A stretch of 54,267 nucleotides of DNA from Fidelibacterota bacterium (GTDB lineage Bacteria > Fidelibacterota > Marinisomatia > Marinisomatales > SCKK01): the NCBI GenBank assembly GCA_004124475.1, contig SCKK01000022.1, forward strand, positions 1-54,267, read 5' to 3'. The notes beneath the pieces are model-generated. The model saw nothing but the letters and a program-made list of their open reading frames with translations. It made no database searches and was not told the origin of the DNA. A program made the position numbers and the translations under genes. This document shows, piece after piece, positions 41,416 to 50,257 of this stretch; position 1 is the stretch's first letter; each line of letters starts with the position of its first letter.

Positions 41416-42614
41416 TGAGCAAATCTATCATCAGGAATTTTACGTCATTTTACTATATCAAAAGGATTTTAAAACTGTTTTTAACCTATACGGTTATCAT
41501 TTCCTTTTTTTCCTGTAGCGGCAGTATCAAACTGAATAACCTCCACCCTAATGCTTTTGAATGGCAGACCGAAGGTAAATTATACGATCGAACCAATTAT
41601 TTACCAGACAGCAAGTTGAGTCATCCACTTTCTCTGGCATGGAAAGAACGATTTATCGCAGGAGTATCAAGTTCACCTGTCCTCTCTCAAAAACTCATCA
41701 TCATACCCTTTTTAAATAGTGAAGTTTTTGTTCTAAGACTGTCCGATGGGAAAAAAATTGGACGTAAGAAATTTGGAGTTGGACCCATTGCGGGACTATC
41801 AATTATAAAAGAAAAATTATTGTTATCCCTTCCCAGTAACAAGCGATCACTCATAGCATACAACTTGAACAGTGGAAAAATTATTTGGACAAAAGAAATA
41901 GGATCTGGTATCACCGCACCAACAGTAATGAATGACTTTGTTTACTGTGGCACATTACGAAGTGAGCTATACTGCATATCCATGACAGATGGTGAAAAGA
42001 TATGGAAATTCAGAACAAAATCGCCTATCCATTCAACATCCGCAGTATCCCATGGAATTCTTGTTGTGGTTGACAGAGATGGCACTATTTATGCTTTTAA
42101 AGATCATCAAGATTCACCCATTTGGGAAAGACAGTTAGAAAATGTAAAGGAAGGTAGTTTTGAACAGTTATACAGGAAGCCTGTTATAGGAAAGGAAAAA
42201 ATATTCATCGCAGCCCAAACCGGAAATCTATATGCACTTAGTCTGGTCGATGGCAAAATATTATGGACAATAGATCTCAAAGATCCCATTTACTCTTCGG
42301 TTTCAATAGACGAAACTCACCTTTTCATTGGGACATCAAGTGGAAAAGTATTTTCAATTGACCAGGTGAGCGGTAAAATCAATTGGACATTCGATCAAAA
42401 TGAAATCATTAATCAAGAGATTTTGGTATTGAAATCAGGAATAATGGTCCCCACACTAAGGGGAGAAATTCTCTGGCTTGATAAAAACACGGCAAAACTT
42501 TTGGATAAAATTGAAGTTGAAGGTCGTATCATTACAGCACTGGTAGCAACGGATAGATATGTGATTGTATCAGACGATAAGAAATGGGTATATGCTTTTA
42601 CGGTTGAAAATTAA
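41415..42614 (+). CDS. PQQ-like beta-propeller lipoprotein
   Basis: A protein of 399 residues with a signal sequence ending in a lipobox-like FFSCSG, so likely a lipoprotein. The rest is a PQQ-type propeller: repeats such as LSDGKKIGRKKFG, LNSGKIIWTKEIGSG, MTDGEKIWKFRTKS, LVDGKILWTIDL and VSGKINWTFDQ occur at about 40-residue spacing. This resembles BamB, the propeller lipoprotein of the outer-membrane assembly complex. Pairing with an Omp85-type barrel gene upstream strengthens that comparison. The ATG overlaps the previous stop by one base (TGATG); a TTG one codon earlier is also possible. Confidence 0.8.
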   Translation: MSKSIIRNFTSFYYIKRILKLFLTYTVIISFFSCSGSIKLNNLHPNAFEWQTEGKLYDRTNYLPDSKLSHPLSLAWKERFIAGVSSSPVLSQKLIIIPFLNSEVFVLRLSDGKKIGRKKFGVGPIAGLSIIKEKLLLSLPSNKRSLIAYNLNSGKIIWTKEIGSGITAPTVMNDFVYCGTLRSELYCISMTDGEKIWKFRTKSPIHSTSAVSHGILVVVDRDGTIYAFKDHQDSPIWERQLENVKEGSFEQLYRKPVIGKEKIFIAAQTGNLYALSLVDGKILWTIDLKDPIYSSVSIDETHLFIGTSSGKVFSIDQVSGKINWTFDQNEIINQEILVLKSGIMVPTLRGEILWLDKNTAKLLDKIEVEGRIITALVATDRYVIVSDDKKWVYAFTVEN

Positions 42615-42615
42615 T

Positions 42616-43290
42616 ATGAAAAATATTACGAAGATAAAGTATAACATAATTATATTGACTTTTCTAATGTCTATTCTTACTCAAAAGGGAATTACACAGA
42701 ATTTCTTAATAGATAATCAAAACTTTTTTATCACACCCAATACCACTGTTTACAAATTGAATAACACATTTGATTATTATATAAACGCATCGCGATTTAT
42801 CCTCTCACAAGAAATATCTGAACCAAATATTATGTTAAAGAATTTGCCTGTCAGAAGTCTTTATCAGAGACAAAACAAGGTAAATAACAATGTACTCCAC
42901 TCTGACTCTCTACAACAACCCTTACCGGATATCATATATGGTAATAATCTCATGAATAAACATAAAACAAATAATGAGCCTGGTGATTTAGATCTTGGAC
43001 TAATGATGCCACTCAAAGAAAAGAGAATATTCCTGAGTGGAAAAAAAAGGAAAATCACTATGATTTCATTCGGAGTACTTACGGTGACTTCAGCTTACAT
43101 AGCACAAAAATATATGTCAAAAGCCGATGTATCTTACAACAGATATCTGAATGCCGGTACTCCGGAAAAGATGAACAAATACTTTCAACAAACAGAAAAA
43201 TACGATCATATTGCAGGATACGGTCTTATCAGTTTTCAAGTTAATTTTTTATTCACAGTGTATTCTATCATCAGGGCGCTTCCAAAATGA
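42616..43290 (+). CDS. Hypothetical exported/membrane protein of envelope operon
   Basis: A 224-residue protein without a recognised domain. It begins MKNITKIKYNIIILTFLMSILTQKGITQN, a signal peptide. Near the C-terminus are two hydrophobic segments (about 143-165 and 200-220), similar to the DUF5683-like tail of FCB envelope proteins. The start at 42616 is one base beyond the preceding stop, and its stop overlaps the next start as ATGA. It is therefore part of the barrel-propeller operon and probably acts in the envelope. Confidence 0.65.
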   Translation: MKNITKIKYNIIILTFLMSILTQKGITQNFLIDNQNFFITPNTTVYKLNNTFDYYINASRFILSQEISEPNIMLKNLPVRSLYQRQNKVNNNVLHSDSLQQPLPDIIYGNNLMNKHKTNNEPGDLDLGLMMPLKEKRIFLSGKKRKITMISFGVLTVTSAYIAQKYMSKADVSYNRYLNAGTPEKMNKYFQQTEKYDHIAGYGLISFQVNFLFTVYSIIRALPK

Positions 43291-44564
43291 ATTTACAGAA
43301 TAGTCTATTATTCACATTGACATTTCTTCTAATCATATCTTGTTCAGATAGGAAAAGATCCAATCCTCTCGATCCTTTGAATCTAAAAACAGAGGGAATA
43401 CCTTCCAGCTTGTCCCTTTATTCTGATAAGAAAAAAATATATATGAGTTGGAGCAAGGCGAACGATATAAATATATCACACTATAATATTTGGGTTAAAA
43501 CAGAATCCGAAGATAAATTCGAATTCATTAGCTCAATTTCCGATACGGTTACTCACATTTTTACAGAAGTATCAGAATATGATCAAAGATACGAATTTGC
43601 GATTTCAATCGTAAGTTCGGATGAATATGAAACTCCTTATTCTGAGCCACAGAGTATTGTCCCCGGACCCTATAATTACTGGATTTCAGATTATTATCAG
43701 GGACTTCTACTTAAAATATCTTATGATGGAGCACATGTAATCAATGAGAAAATAATATACTTCCCGGTAGATTTGGATGTCTATTCCAACGAAGGCACTG
43801 TGTGGTTGGCAATTAATTATCCACCTCGACTACAGAAATTTGATTCCAATGGTGACTCCTTAATTATAGTGGATCTTCCAGGCAATCCAAGTGGATTGAC
43901 AATCAATCAATCATCCGGTGATGTTTTTGTTTCCATGGAAGGTCACCCGGAACTTCTGGTTTTTAGCAATACCGGTGATCAATTACCATCCCTCATTACC
44001 AGTATTCCTTTAACTCGAAATACAAATTTAGCCATCGATTCTACTAATTCTCTTGTCTGGATTTCAGTACAAGATTCCAATAAAGTCATAAAGATGAATT
44101 ACTCCTCAGGGAAAATAGACACAATTTTTAGCAATTTACATTACCCTCATAAAATAAAAATATCTTACGATCTGGAAGTCACTTGTATTGCAACAGATTC
44201 AGGTTTGGTTATGATCCATTTGGATAACACAGATACCTTGTTTTTTAGAGACAGCAGAATAATAGATTTAGATATCAACAGGGTAAAAAATGAATTTTGG
44301 ATGATCATTTTTAGAGAAAATGAATCTCAATGGGGTATTGAAATATTATCTAAACAAGATGGAAATTGGTCTACCGAACCATTCCCTACCGTTGATGATT
44401 ATCTATATTTAACTTCGATTGCTGTGAATCCGGATATTGAAAATCCGGGTATACTTTTGCATGAAGCATATACTTCACAATTGGTTCGCCTCGATGAATC
44501 AGGTAAGGAAATCGGTTCAATGTCATCCTTTTCTTCTCGGTTATCGATGGGAATTGAATGGTAA
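43287..44564 (+). CDS. Lipoprotein with fibronectin III-like and NHL-type propeller regions
   Basis: A 425-residue predicted lipoprotein (LLIISCSDRKRSNPLDP lipobox at about 16-20; NPLDP after the Cys is common in FCB lipoproteins). Residues about 35-125 resemble a fibronectin type III module (MSWSKANDINISHYNIWVK). The remainder has NHL/SMP30-like strands (LDVYSNEGTVWLAI, LQKFDSNGDSLI, GLTINQSSGDVFVSMEG, LVWISVQDSNKVIKMN). It is the last gene of the operon, overlapping the previous one by four bases. A role in binding or signalling at the cell surface is inferred. Confidence 0.72.
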   Translation: MNLQNSLLFTLTFLLIISCSDRKRSNPLDPLNLKTEGIPSSLSLYSDKKKIYMSWSKANDINISHYNIWVKTESEDKFEFISSISDTVTHIFTEVSEYDQRYEFAISIVSSDEYETPYSEPQSIVPGPYNYWISDYYQGLLLKISYDGAHVINEKIIYFPVDLDVYSNEGTVWLAINYPPRLQKFDSNGDSLIIVDLPGNPSGLTINQSSGDVFVSMEGHPELLVFSNTGDQLPSLITSIPLTRNTNLAIDSTNSLVWISVQDSNKVIKMNYSSGKIDTIFSNLHYPHKIKISYDLEVTCIATDSGLVMIHLDNTDTLFFRDSRIIDLDINRVKNEFWMIIFRENESQWGIEILSKQDGNWSTEPFPTVDDYLYLTSIAVNPDIENPGILLHEAYTSQLVRLDESGKEIGSMSSFSSRLSMGIEW

Positions 44565-44676
44565 AAGTGAGGTTTTTAATATAAACTATTACTTAAAGTA
44601 ATCAGTACAACAATACTTATAATAGCAATTGTCTAAAAGAGGATAATTTTTTTCATATAAATATTTACATTTAGAC

Positions 44677-44705
44677 TTGACACATAATAATATTAACCGT
44701 ATTTT
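44677..44705 (+). promoter_or_regulatory. Sigma70-like promoter for small RNA
   Basis: A perfect TTGACA at 44677-44682, a 17-bp spacer and TATTTT at 44700-44705. No gene starts within reach; a hairpin-terminated transcript follows. Confidence 0.6.
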
Positions 44706-44711
44706 TACCTA

Positions 44712-44797
44712 AGGCGATAAAAAGCCTTTCCCGCGAGGTAGGGGTAGAACTTCCTATAGCTCCGAGGTCAATAAGAAGTCTGCCCCTATTTTCTTTT
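44712..44797 (+). ncRNA. Candidate small RNA of unknown class
   Basis: The promoter at 44677 would start a transcript of about 85 nt. It holds a small AGGCGATAAAAAGCCT hairpin, then a long hairpin whose arms are TAGGGGTAGAACTTC and GAAGTCTGCCCCTA. The run TATTTTCTTTT follows, an intrinsic terminator. There is no open frame or ribosome site. It does not match tmRNA, SRP RNA or RNase P as I know them; 6S-like function is possible by size only. It lies in the 274-bp gap between convergent genes, so the hairpin could instead just terminate the operon upstream. Confidence 0.5.
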
Positions 44798-44838
44798 CTA
44801 ATTTGAAGTCCCATTTATTAATGTGGTTCGTCTGCAAT

Positions 44839-45177
44839 TTAGGGCGTATCCGTATGCTTAATTACAGGATGACTTGAGCTTACGTCCCTGTAGTAATCAA
44901 ATAATTCCCGGTTAAATGACTCCCATCTAATGTATGCTTTCCATTCTGCAGATATCTCTTTTTTAAAAGCAGGAACAGAATCAGGCTCAAGAAAAAATAC
45001 GAACGATATTTCACTTGAGGAAATAGCTTCCTTTTTAACCTCATAAATGGTTTCAAACCATTTCCACGGAAATGAATGAGATTCAGCCCACTGAAATAAA
45101 TTTTCGATTGTTTTCCTCTGACTCTTCCATAAAGAGACTTTGGCGACCATTGAAAAGTTTGGCGATTTTTTATTCAT
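44839..45177 (-). CDS. Small hypothetical protein
   Basis: A protein of 112 residues with no recognised family. It contains MVAKVSLWKSQRKTIENLFQWAESHSFPWKWFETIYEV and later ISFVFFLEPDSVPAFKKEISAEWKAYIRW, alternating strand and helix as in small ferredoxin-like folds. I start it at the ATG at 45177 with AGGGA upstream; an upstream TTG at 45201 is less likely. It faces the candidate small RNA and the plus-strand operon end. Confidence 0.5.
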   Translation of the reverse strand: MNKKSPNFSMVAKVSLWKSQRKTIENLFQWAESHSFPWKWFETIYEVKKEAISSSEISFVFFLEPDSVPAFKKEISAEWKAYIRWESFNRELFDYYRDVSSSHPVIKHTDTP

Positions 45178-45286
45178 ATTATCCCTATTAATCCCTTCCA
45201 ATTAGATGAATAACCCATATTATATTATGAAAAAAGGGATTCACGAAGAATCCCTTTATGATTTTCAAATAAATATTAAAGTATGT

Positions 45287-45781
45287 TTATTTTTTCTTCC
45301 TTCCCTTTTCAATCTCCTCAAGTATTTCGATATCCTTTTCCGCAGTGGACAATCTCTGGTCAAGATCACCAATTTCACGATTTGTCAATCGTTTATATTT
45401 TTTGAACCTGTCTATCTGGGTTTCGATGTCTTTTTCAATGTTCCTGAAACGAGCGTCAGCAGTTCTGCTATAATCATCGAGGTTCAACTGAACAGTTTCA
45501 ATCTTGTTAGACAGTGAATCCGTAACATGATGGATTAAATTGGTATTCTCGATAATATCCTTTTGTGCTTTCCGTACGTGTTTACCTCTCCCGATAAACT
45601 GTAAATTCAGAGTTCTCAGATCTTTCCGAAACTCCTTGTTAACTTCATCAACATGTTTATCTATAAGTTGATCCATTTCATCCATTCTACTAGACATATT
45701 ATCCGTCGTAACTTTGAAATAGACAGCAGCCACAATCCAAGCAACCACAATTACTATCATTACTTTATCTCTTGTTTCCAT
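45287..45781 (-). CDS. Membrane-anchored coiled-coil protein
   Basis: A 164-residue protein with one N-terminal membrane helix (about 7-25, VMIVIVVAWIVAAVYFKV). A long coiled coil fills the remainder (about 30-158), ending in KGRKKK. The N-terminus is short and cytoplasmic or periplasmic. No catalytic motif is present. It lies 11 bp downstream of another coiled-coil gene on the same strand, and the two probably interact. A structural or scaffold role is inferred. Confidence 0.65.
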   Translation of the reverse strand: METRDKVMIVIVVAWIVAAVYFKVTTDNMSSRMDEMDQLIDKHVDEVNKEFRKDLRTLNLQFIGRGKHVRKAQKDIIENTNLIHHVTDSLSNKIETVQLNLDDYSRTADARFRNIEKDIETQIDRFKKYKRLTNREIGDLDQRLSTAEKDIEILEEIEKGRKKK

Positions 45782-45792
45782 TTATTCTACCT

Positions 45793-46119
45793 CTATGATT
45801 TTCCCATGGATTCGAGCCTTCTCTCCCACTCGCTCATTTCCTGTTTGGCTTTAGTTTCCTCAACCTTTTCTTCCAACGTATCAAACTCACCTGCCTTAAT
45901 CTTTTCGAGAAGCTCCCCCTTTTTTTCACTGTTTTCTTTCAATGTATTCATTAAACTTTGTACTTCTTTATTGAATTCGCTTACAGTCTGCTCTAGACGT
46001 GAAATTAACTCATCCATTAAAGCGGTTCCATAAGTAGCATTAATGCCATCCAAAAGATCGTCTAACTTTTCTGTCAAATAAGCTTTTCTATTATTTGCAT
46101 CTTGAAAGTCAATTGACAT
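45793..46119 (-). CDS. Coiled-coil protein
   Basis: A 108-residue charged, almost entirely helical protein (DDLLDGINATYGTALMDELISRLEQTVSEFNKEVQ...). It has no membrane segment or known family. It precedes the membrane-anchored coiled-coil gene by 11 bases and likely pairs with it. Nothing notable is seen in the 148-bp spacer upstream. Confidence 0.62.
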   Translation of the reverse strand: MSIDFQDANNRKAYLTEKLDDLLDGINATYGTALMDELISRLEQTVSEFNKEVQSLMNTLKENSEKKGELLEKIKAGEFDTLEEKVEETKAKQEMSEWERRLESMGKS

Positions 46120-46267
46120 AGAGATCTCCTCTTTTATTCCTAATGTGTCGAGTGAATTCGCCTATTTTGCTTGTCTATAATCCCCAACTAACATATCATA
46201 GACGACGCCTAATTTATACTTTTCAAATAAAATTACGAATAATAATTCTATCTTGTAGAAATAACTG

Positions 46268-47488
46268 TTAATTATCAAAAAGTGTCCCTTTAATTAATTC
46301 CAATGTATCAGGTGGAAATTTTTCTATTACATCGACAATCTTAGGTCTGAAAAGTCTGAATTTTATATTGTGATAATTCCCTGAATATTCAATTAACCGG
46401 TTTAGTCGAATAAAATGGGTTTCACTTTCTGATGGACGAAAAAACCACTTCTTAATTTCATTTGTAATCTTGTAAACCAATTCTTTTTCCTGAGTATAAG
46501 GTGTCGTCTCCACTTCAACTGATACATCACGTACGGTTCCTAACGGAGTGATTATCCAAGAAATATCATACTTTCCTGAATAACCGGGTTGTTCGGTGAC
46601 TACCGAGCGTATTATCTCCTTAAGAGCTTCATCATGACTTGAAATAATTTGACTTATGCTTATAAATGACCACTGAAACGAATCCACATTTGATAAATTC
46701 TTTGAGTAAAGTATGTCAACATAATGTTCCGCTTCCTCCATTGCATCAAGTCTTTCATAATCTTTTTCTGCAAGATATATTTCGGAAAGTATAATCTTTT
46801 TTGTTTTTTCGTTTTCTATAGTCTTCTTCCTGTGCAACATTTTTTTCCCTTTTATGTTTTTTACTGCTTCTCTTATTTCCAAATCATCCGCTCTGTTTTC
46901 CTCATATTCATTCCAATATACCATCCCGATACTTACAAACGATTTGATAATTGGATTGAAAATAACCTTTTGAAAACCAAGTGGTAGGTTATCTCTACTT
47001 TTGTATATGGTCAGATCTCCTACACCCAATCCCCGTTCGGAAAATCGAGTAAATATTCTTGTTTCAGCATATATGTAGACTCTAACTCTGTCCTCAATCT
47101 TCACAAATAATCGATATTTTGCTTTTCTTAAGCTGACTCTGATCGTTCGCATTTTTGTCACTAAATGCCTATCTAAAGGTTCAAACAATGCGATTTCGTA
47201 ACCCAATTTTACCAAAGCTGATTGACAATTAGACAGCGCCTCGATTTGAGATACAGTATAATTAAAATGTTTAACCATAGGGGGAGGGCTTGGGCATGTA
47301 GACAGACGAAATGTAGTAAGGAAAATAAGAGATAAACTTAATCCGCATTTCTCACCAAGAAATCTACTACAACGGTGTATCTGTTCACGACTACTGCGTT
47401 TTCCTCGAAAAATGTACTCGACGTACTGTCCAGTACGCCTTCGTGCATTTTTCTTCGGAAGTCTTGTATTCGCAAACATCTCCACCAT
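46268..47488 (-). CDS. Unknown lipoprotein-like protein with MITE-derived N-terminus
   Basis: The open frame is 406 codons, but the first about 48 lie inside the 175-bp MITE at 47343-47517 and are basic, foreign-looking residues (MVEMFANTRLPKKNARRRTG). Directly after comes LSLSLIFLTTFRLSTC, which looks like the end of a lipoprotein signal with its lipobox cysteine at about 65. The MITE therefore seems to have removed the native start codon. An internal ATG at 47278 gives a 336-residue cytosolic version. The C-terminal region (SGKYDISWIITPLGTVRDVSVEV..., KKWFFRPSESE) resembles TonB/AgmX-type C-terminal domains of FCB proteins. Expression is uncertain. Confidence 0.6.
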   Translation of the reverse strand: MVEMFANTRLPKKNARRRTGQYVEYIFRGKRSSREQIHRCSRFLGEKCGLSLSLIFLTTFRLSTCPSPPPMVKHFNYTVSQIEALSNCQSALVKLGYEIALFEPLDRHLVTKMRTIRVSLRKAKYRLFVKIEDRVRVYIYAETRIFTRFSERGLGVGDLTIYKSRDNLPLGFQKVIFNPIIKSFVSIGMVYWNEYEENRADDLEIREAVKNIKGKKMLHRKKTIENEKTKKIILSEIYLAEKDYERLDAMEEAEHYVDILYSKNLSNVDSFQWSFISISQIISSHDEALKEIIRSVVTEQPGYSGKYDISWIITPLGTVRDVSVEVETTPYTQEKELVYKITNEIKKWFFRPSESETHFIRLNRLIEYSGNYHNIKFRLFRPKIVDVIEKFPPDTLELIKGTLFDN

Positions 47489-47517
47489 CTCGCTACGATT
47501 CTTGGTGAGAAATGCGG
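47343..47517. mobile_element. 175-bp MITE-like element with 19-bp perfect terminal inverted repeats
   Basis: CCGCATTTCTCACCAAGAA and its exact inverse TTCTTGGTGAGAAATGCGG bound the element. Inside are further inverted blocks (CGAAAAATG with GCATTTTTC, and GTACTGTCCAGTAC). No transposase is encoded and no clear target-site duplication is visible. It overlaps the 5' end of the 46268-47488 open frame. Confidence 0.75.
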
Positions 47518-47552
47518 GTTAGCGGCTGTCGCAAATTCTCAACAAGAAAAAT

Positions 47553-48404
47553 CTAATACGATTTGAGTACTTCTTCCTCAGTTATTACTGTTGTCGTATC
47601 CGGTTCAATAATTCCAAAATGAGAAGGATTGTAATAATACAGTAACAGTGACGGTTTTAAATCATCAAAGATAGGAATCCCCGTTACTGATGAACTTGAT
47701 ACATGAGCCGTAAAAATTAATTCTACATTAGTCAAATCCACTAACCAGGAAGATCTGAAATATGCATGATAAAGTTTGGGGAAATTTGAAAAAAGGTATT
47801 CCCTGTCGGTACCCATTTCATTCCGAGTTGTTCGAGTAGGAGCGCCATACCGTTTTGTCAATAATTTTTCTACTTTCTTGAATTGGTTGATATAATCATC
47901 TAAGTCTTCACCTATAATATCATATCGGATTTTTACCTTCCAAAAACCCAGGTCGGAAAAGGAATATGAAAAAGTAACAGAGTCTTCTCCCATGGCTCCC
48001 CTGATAACGACGGAATTATCCGTTTCCTTAAACTCAGTGAAATTCAAATCGACATAATCGGGTAACTGTTCCTTTGTCATTCCCCAACCGAATCCTTTGT
48101 ACCCAGCATCTAAAGTCGGTGCAACTTCTATGAGGTCAACTACCATTGAAGTATCAATGACTGTCGTATCACTTCCCAACATTTCGTCTTCAACTGCAAA
48201 TGTATCTGATTCTACTGATATCTGGCTTTCTGATGGTAATTCTTCGACTAATTTCGATGGTTCTGATAACGAAGTATCCTTAGCTGTATCAATTTCCACA
48301 GTATCCTTAGTTGTATCAATTTCTACAGTATCCGACAGGACTTCTACCTGCGCCAGAACTATTGATACAGAAATTGTTAAAATAACAAAAATTCTGTAAA
48401 TCAT
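47553..48404 (-). CDS. Secreted hypothetical protein with acidic repeat linker
   Basis: A 283-residue exported protein of no recognised family. Signal peptide 1-18 (MIYRIFVILTISVSIVLAQ). A Ser/Thr/Asp/Glu-rich linker to about residue 100 contains a tandem nine-residue repeat (DTVEIDTTK, DTVEIDTAK) encoded by two 27-bp units at 48274-48327. The folded part (about 105-260) starts GYKGFGWGMTKEQLPDYV, a GWGxxxxxVxxL-type opening common in secreted FCB proteins. It contains LLTKRYGAPT, which fits that type. Function unknown. Confidence 0.68.
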   Translation of the reverse strand: MIYRIFVILTISVSIVLAQVEVLSDTVEIDTTKDTVEIDTAKDTSLSEPSKLVEELPSESQISVESDTFAVEDEMLGSDTTVIDTSMVVDLIEVAPTLDAGYKGFGWGMTKEQLPDYVDLNFTEFKETDNSVVIRGAMGEDSVTFSYSFSDLGFWKVKIRYDIIGEDLDDYINQFKKVEKLLTKRYGAPTRTTRNEMGTDREYLFSNFPKLYHAYFRSSWLVDLTNVELIFTAHVSSSSVTGIPIFDDLKPSLLLYYYNPSHFGIIEPDTTTVITEEEVLKSY

Positions 48405-48489
48405 TGCCGTTCCCTCCCAATAAGTAAGGACTCTCGAAACAACTGCCTCACCCTCATAGTGTGTAAATCATTTTTGTTGATTAAAAATT

Positions 48490-48897
48490 CTATTCCTCTG
48501 TATTCTGATTTTGATTTAACAACGTTGGAAGAAAATTTATAACATAATAGGAAATCGCTGTCAATATTACTGCTTGTAGAAACATCCATGCTCCCACACA
48601 CATCCCTATCACTGCCACGATCCATAAGGGAATTACGGATTGTAATGCGTTTGCCCAATTTTTTTCTTTTTGAAACTGGCTATATGAAATAATCCCTATT
48701 GCAATAAAAAGCGACCCCGATATGAGTCCCTGACCGATCTCTCGAGATATTATGATCAACGTACAAGCAACGATAGAAGCCAATGCATAAATACCCACCT
48801 TATCTCGAGATATTAAATTCGCTTTTGTGAATGATAATGGTATGACCAGTAATCCGGACAGAAAAATTTGAATGGCAAATCCTATTGCGCTAAACAT
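48490..48897 (-). CDS. Small polytopic membrane protein
   Basis: A 135-residue protein with about four membrane helices: roughly 4-22, 34-52, 58-75 and 88-122. The ends are polar (NQNQNTEE). No family or motif is recognised. It lies between lepB and the secreted acidic-repeat protein, on the same strand, with 85-122 bp gaps. Confidence 0.55.
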   Translation of the reverse strand: MFSAIGFAIQIFLSGLLVIPLSFTKANLISRDKVGIYALASIVACTLIIISREIGQGLISGSLFIAIGIISYSQFQKEKNWANALQSVIPLWIVAVIGMCVGAWMFLQAVILTAISYYVINFLPTLLNQNQNTEE

Positions 48898-49019
48898 GAT
48901 AATATTATGTTAACTCATTTGTTTGGACATAAGAAAGGTAATGTGTATTCAAAATATAATACACAACTTGAGACGGATTGTCAAATGAATTTTATTTGTG
49001 TTGTGTTTTTAAAAACTGG

Positions 49020-50078
49020 TTAGGAAATTATCTCTCCAATGCGACTGAATCGAGGTTTACCATTTTTGAAATCCCATGACATATAGATAAATAACGCTTT
49101 TCCCAATACCCAGTCATGAGGAACAAATCCCCAATAACGAGAATCTGCACTATCATCCCGGTTATCCCCCATCATCCAGTAATAATCTTGTTCTACAGTA
49201 TATGAATCCATTTCATTAACAGGTTTCCCGTCAATTTTCAGATATTTGATTATCTCGTCTGATAATTTGAAGTTCCAAACATTGATGAATTTTCCATGTT
49301 GATTATTAGACCTGTAATATTGACGATACAGCTTGTCGATCTTTTTTGATCTGGAAGGTCGACGAGTGAAGAAACTTCGAATTTTCAACAACAACCCCGA
49401 CGAATACCTCCGAGTAAGATCTCCCGGATCATCCATAATGAAAATGTATTCACGATCCTGAAAAGTAATATCTAACGTAACACGATGACCATCCATGATC
49501 ATGACGGGAAGTAAATAATCCCAATTTGTACCATTCTTAATTGGAATTTCGTCACCCTTTTTGGGTATCCTGAGAGGATCTAAGTTATCCCGATTTCCCC
49601 CTTCACGCAAAAACATCACCTCCCCCCTGCGTTTGTTATCTGGAGATAATATGCGTGAGTCTTTGAATTTCCCGTTTGTTGGTAGTAAATACTCTTTCCC
49701 ATCAATGTAGACTTTCTTTTCCCTGATTTCTATGGTTTGCCCAGGCATTCCGATTAGCCTTTTCACATACTTTTGGAAAACATCCCTAGGGTATTTGAAA
49801 ATAATCACATCACCCTGTTTAGGGGACCTGAATTCCGGAAACCGAGTCCAAGGGATATCAAACCCAATATCCGTGTACGGAATGCCGATCCAATCAGGAG
49901 TTCGCATGCCAAAAATGAACTTATTCCCGATGAGAAAATCACCTGTCATGATAGTGTTTTCCATGGATCCTGTAGGCACAATATAGGCTTCAATCACAGT
50001 TGCCCTGAGAGATAAAGCAATAAGAACAATGATGAACAGGGATTTTATCTCCCTTAATATTTTCCTGGTTGTGCTCAT
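49020..50078 (-). CDS. lepB: Signal peptidase I
   Basis: A 352-residue S26A signal peptidase that removes signal peptides at the inner membrane. One N-terminal anchor (about 12-30) is followed by box B VPTGSMENTIMTGDFLIGNKF with nucleophile S38. Box C/D is KRLIGMPGQTIEIREKKVYIDG with the general base K106, and box E is MGDNRDDSADSRYWGFVP. The central insert (about 150-260) makes it longer than the family's usual 200-300, as in many FCB enzymes. The many secreted proteins here depend on such an enzyme. Confidence 0.95.
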   Translation of the reverse strand: MSTTRKILREIKSLFIIVLIALSLRATVIEAYIVPTGSMENTIMTGDFLIGNKFIFGMRTPDWIGIPYTDIGFDIPWTRFPEFRSPKQGDVIIFKYPRDVFQKYVKRLIGMPGQTIEIREKKVYIDGKEYLLPTNGKFKDSRILSPDNKRRGEVMFLREGGNRDNLDPLRIPKKGDEIPIKNGTNWDYLLPVMIMDGHRVTLDITFQDREYIFIMDDPGDLTRRYSSGLLLKIRSFFTRRPSRSKKIDKLYRQYYRSNNQHGKFINVWNFKLSDEIIKYLKIDGKPVNEMDSYTVEQDYYWMMGDNRDDSADSRYWGFVPHDWVLGKALFIYMSWDFKNGKPRFSRIGEIIS

Positions 50079-50170
50079 GATGCAGGTGAGAATTTAAGAT
50101 ATATGTGACGAAGTCACAAAGAAACTATATTCATAATTTTTCCAAATTATTTATTTCCTATACCTTCCTG

Positions 50171-50213
50171 CCTGTCGCCTGCCCGCTTAGATTTGTCAGG
50201 TGGGGCAGACAGG
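50171..50213. repeat. CCTGTC-GACAGG extragenic hairpin
   Basis: CCTGTCGCCTGCCC (50171-50184) pairs with GGGGCAGACAGG (50202-50213), with a GCC bulge. The ends match the hairpin at 37981-37996. It lies in the spacer between the rnhB-yraN fusion and lepB and may separate their transcripts. Confidence 0.5.
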
Positions 50214-50257
50214 TGAGTTACTTCGTCCCAAGGCGTCGGGGCTGCAAATAATCCAAA

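Noticed and set aside
44712-44797. 6S RNA or SRP RNA
   Set aside because: No central bubble with closing stem and no GGAA tetraloop pattern that I can recognise; class left open.
48274-48327. Tandem 27-bp units considered as a CRISPR or minisatellite
   Set aside because: Only two units, in frame in a coding linker; no spacers or cas genes.
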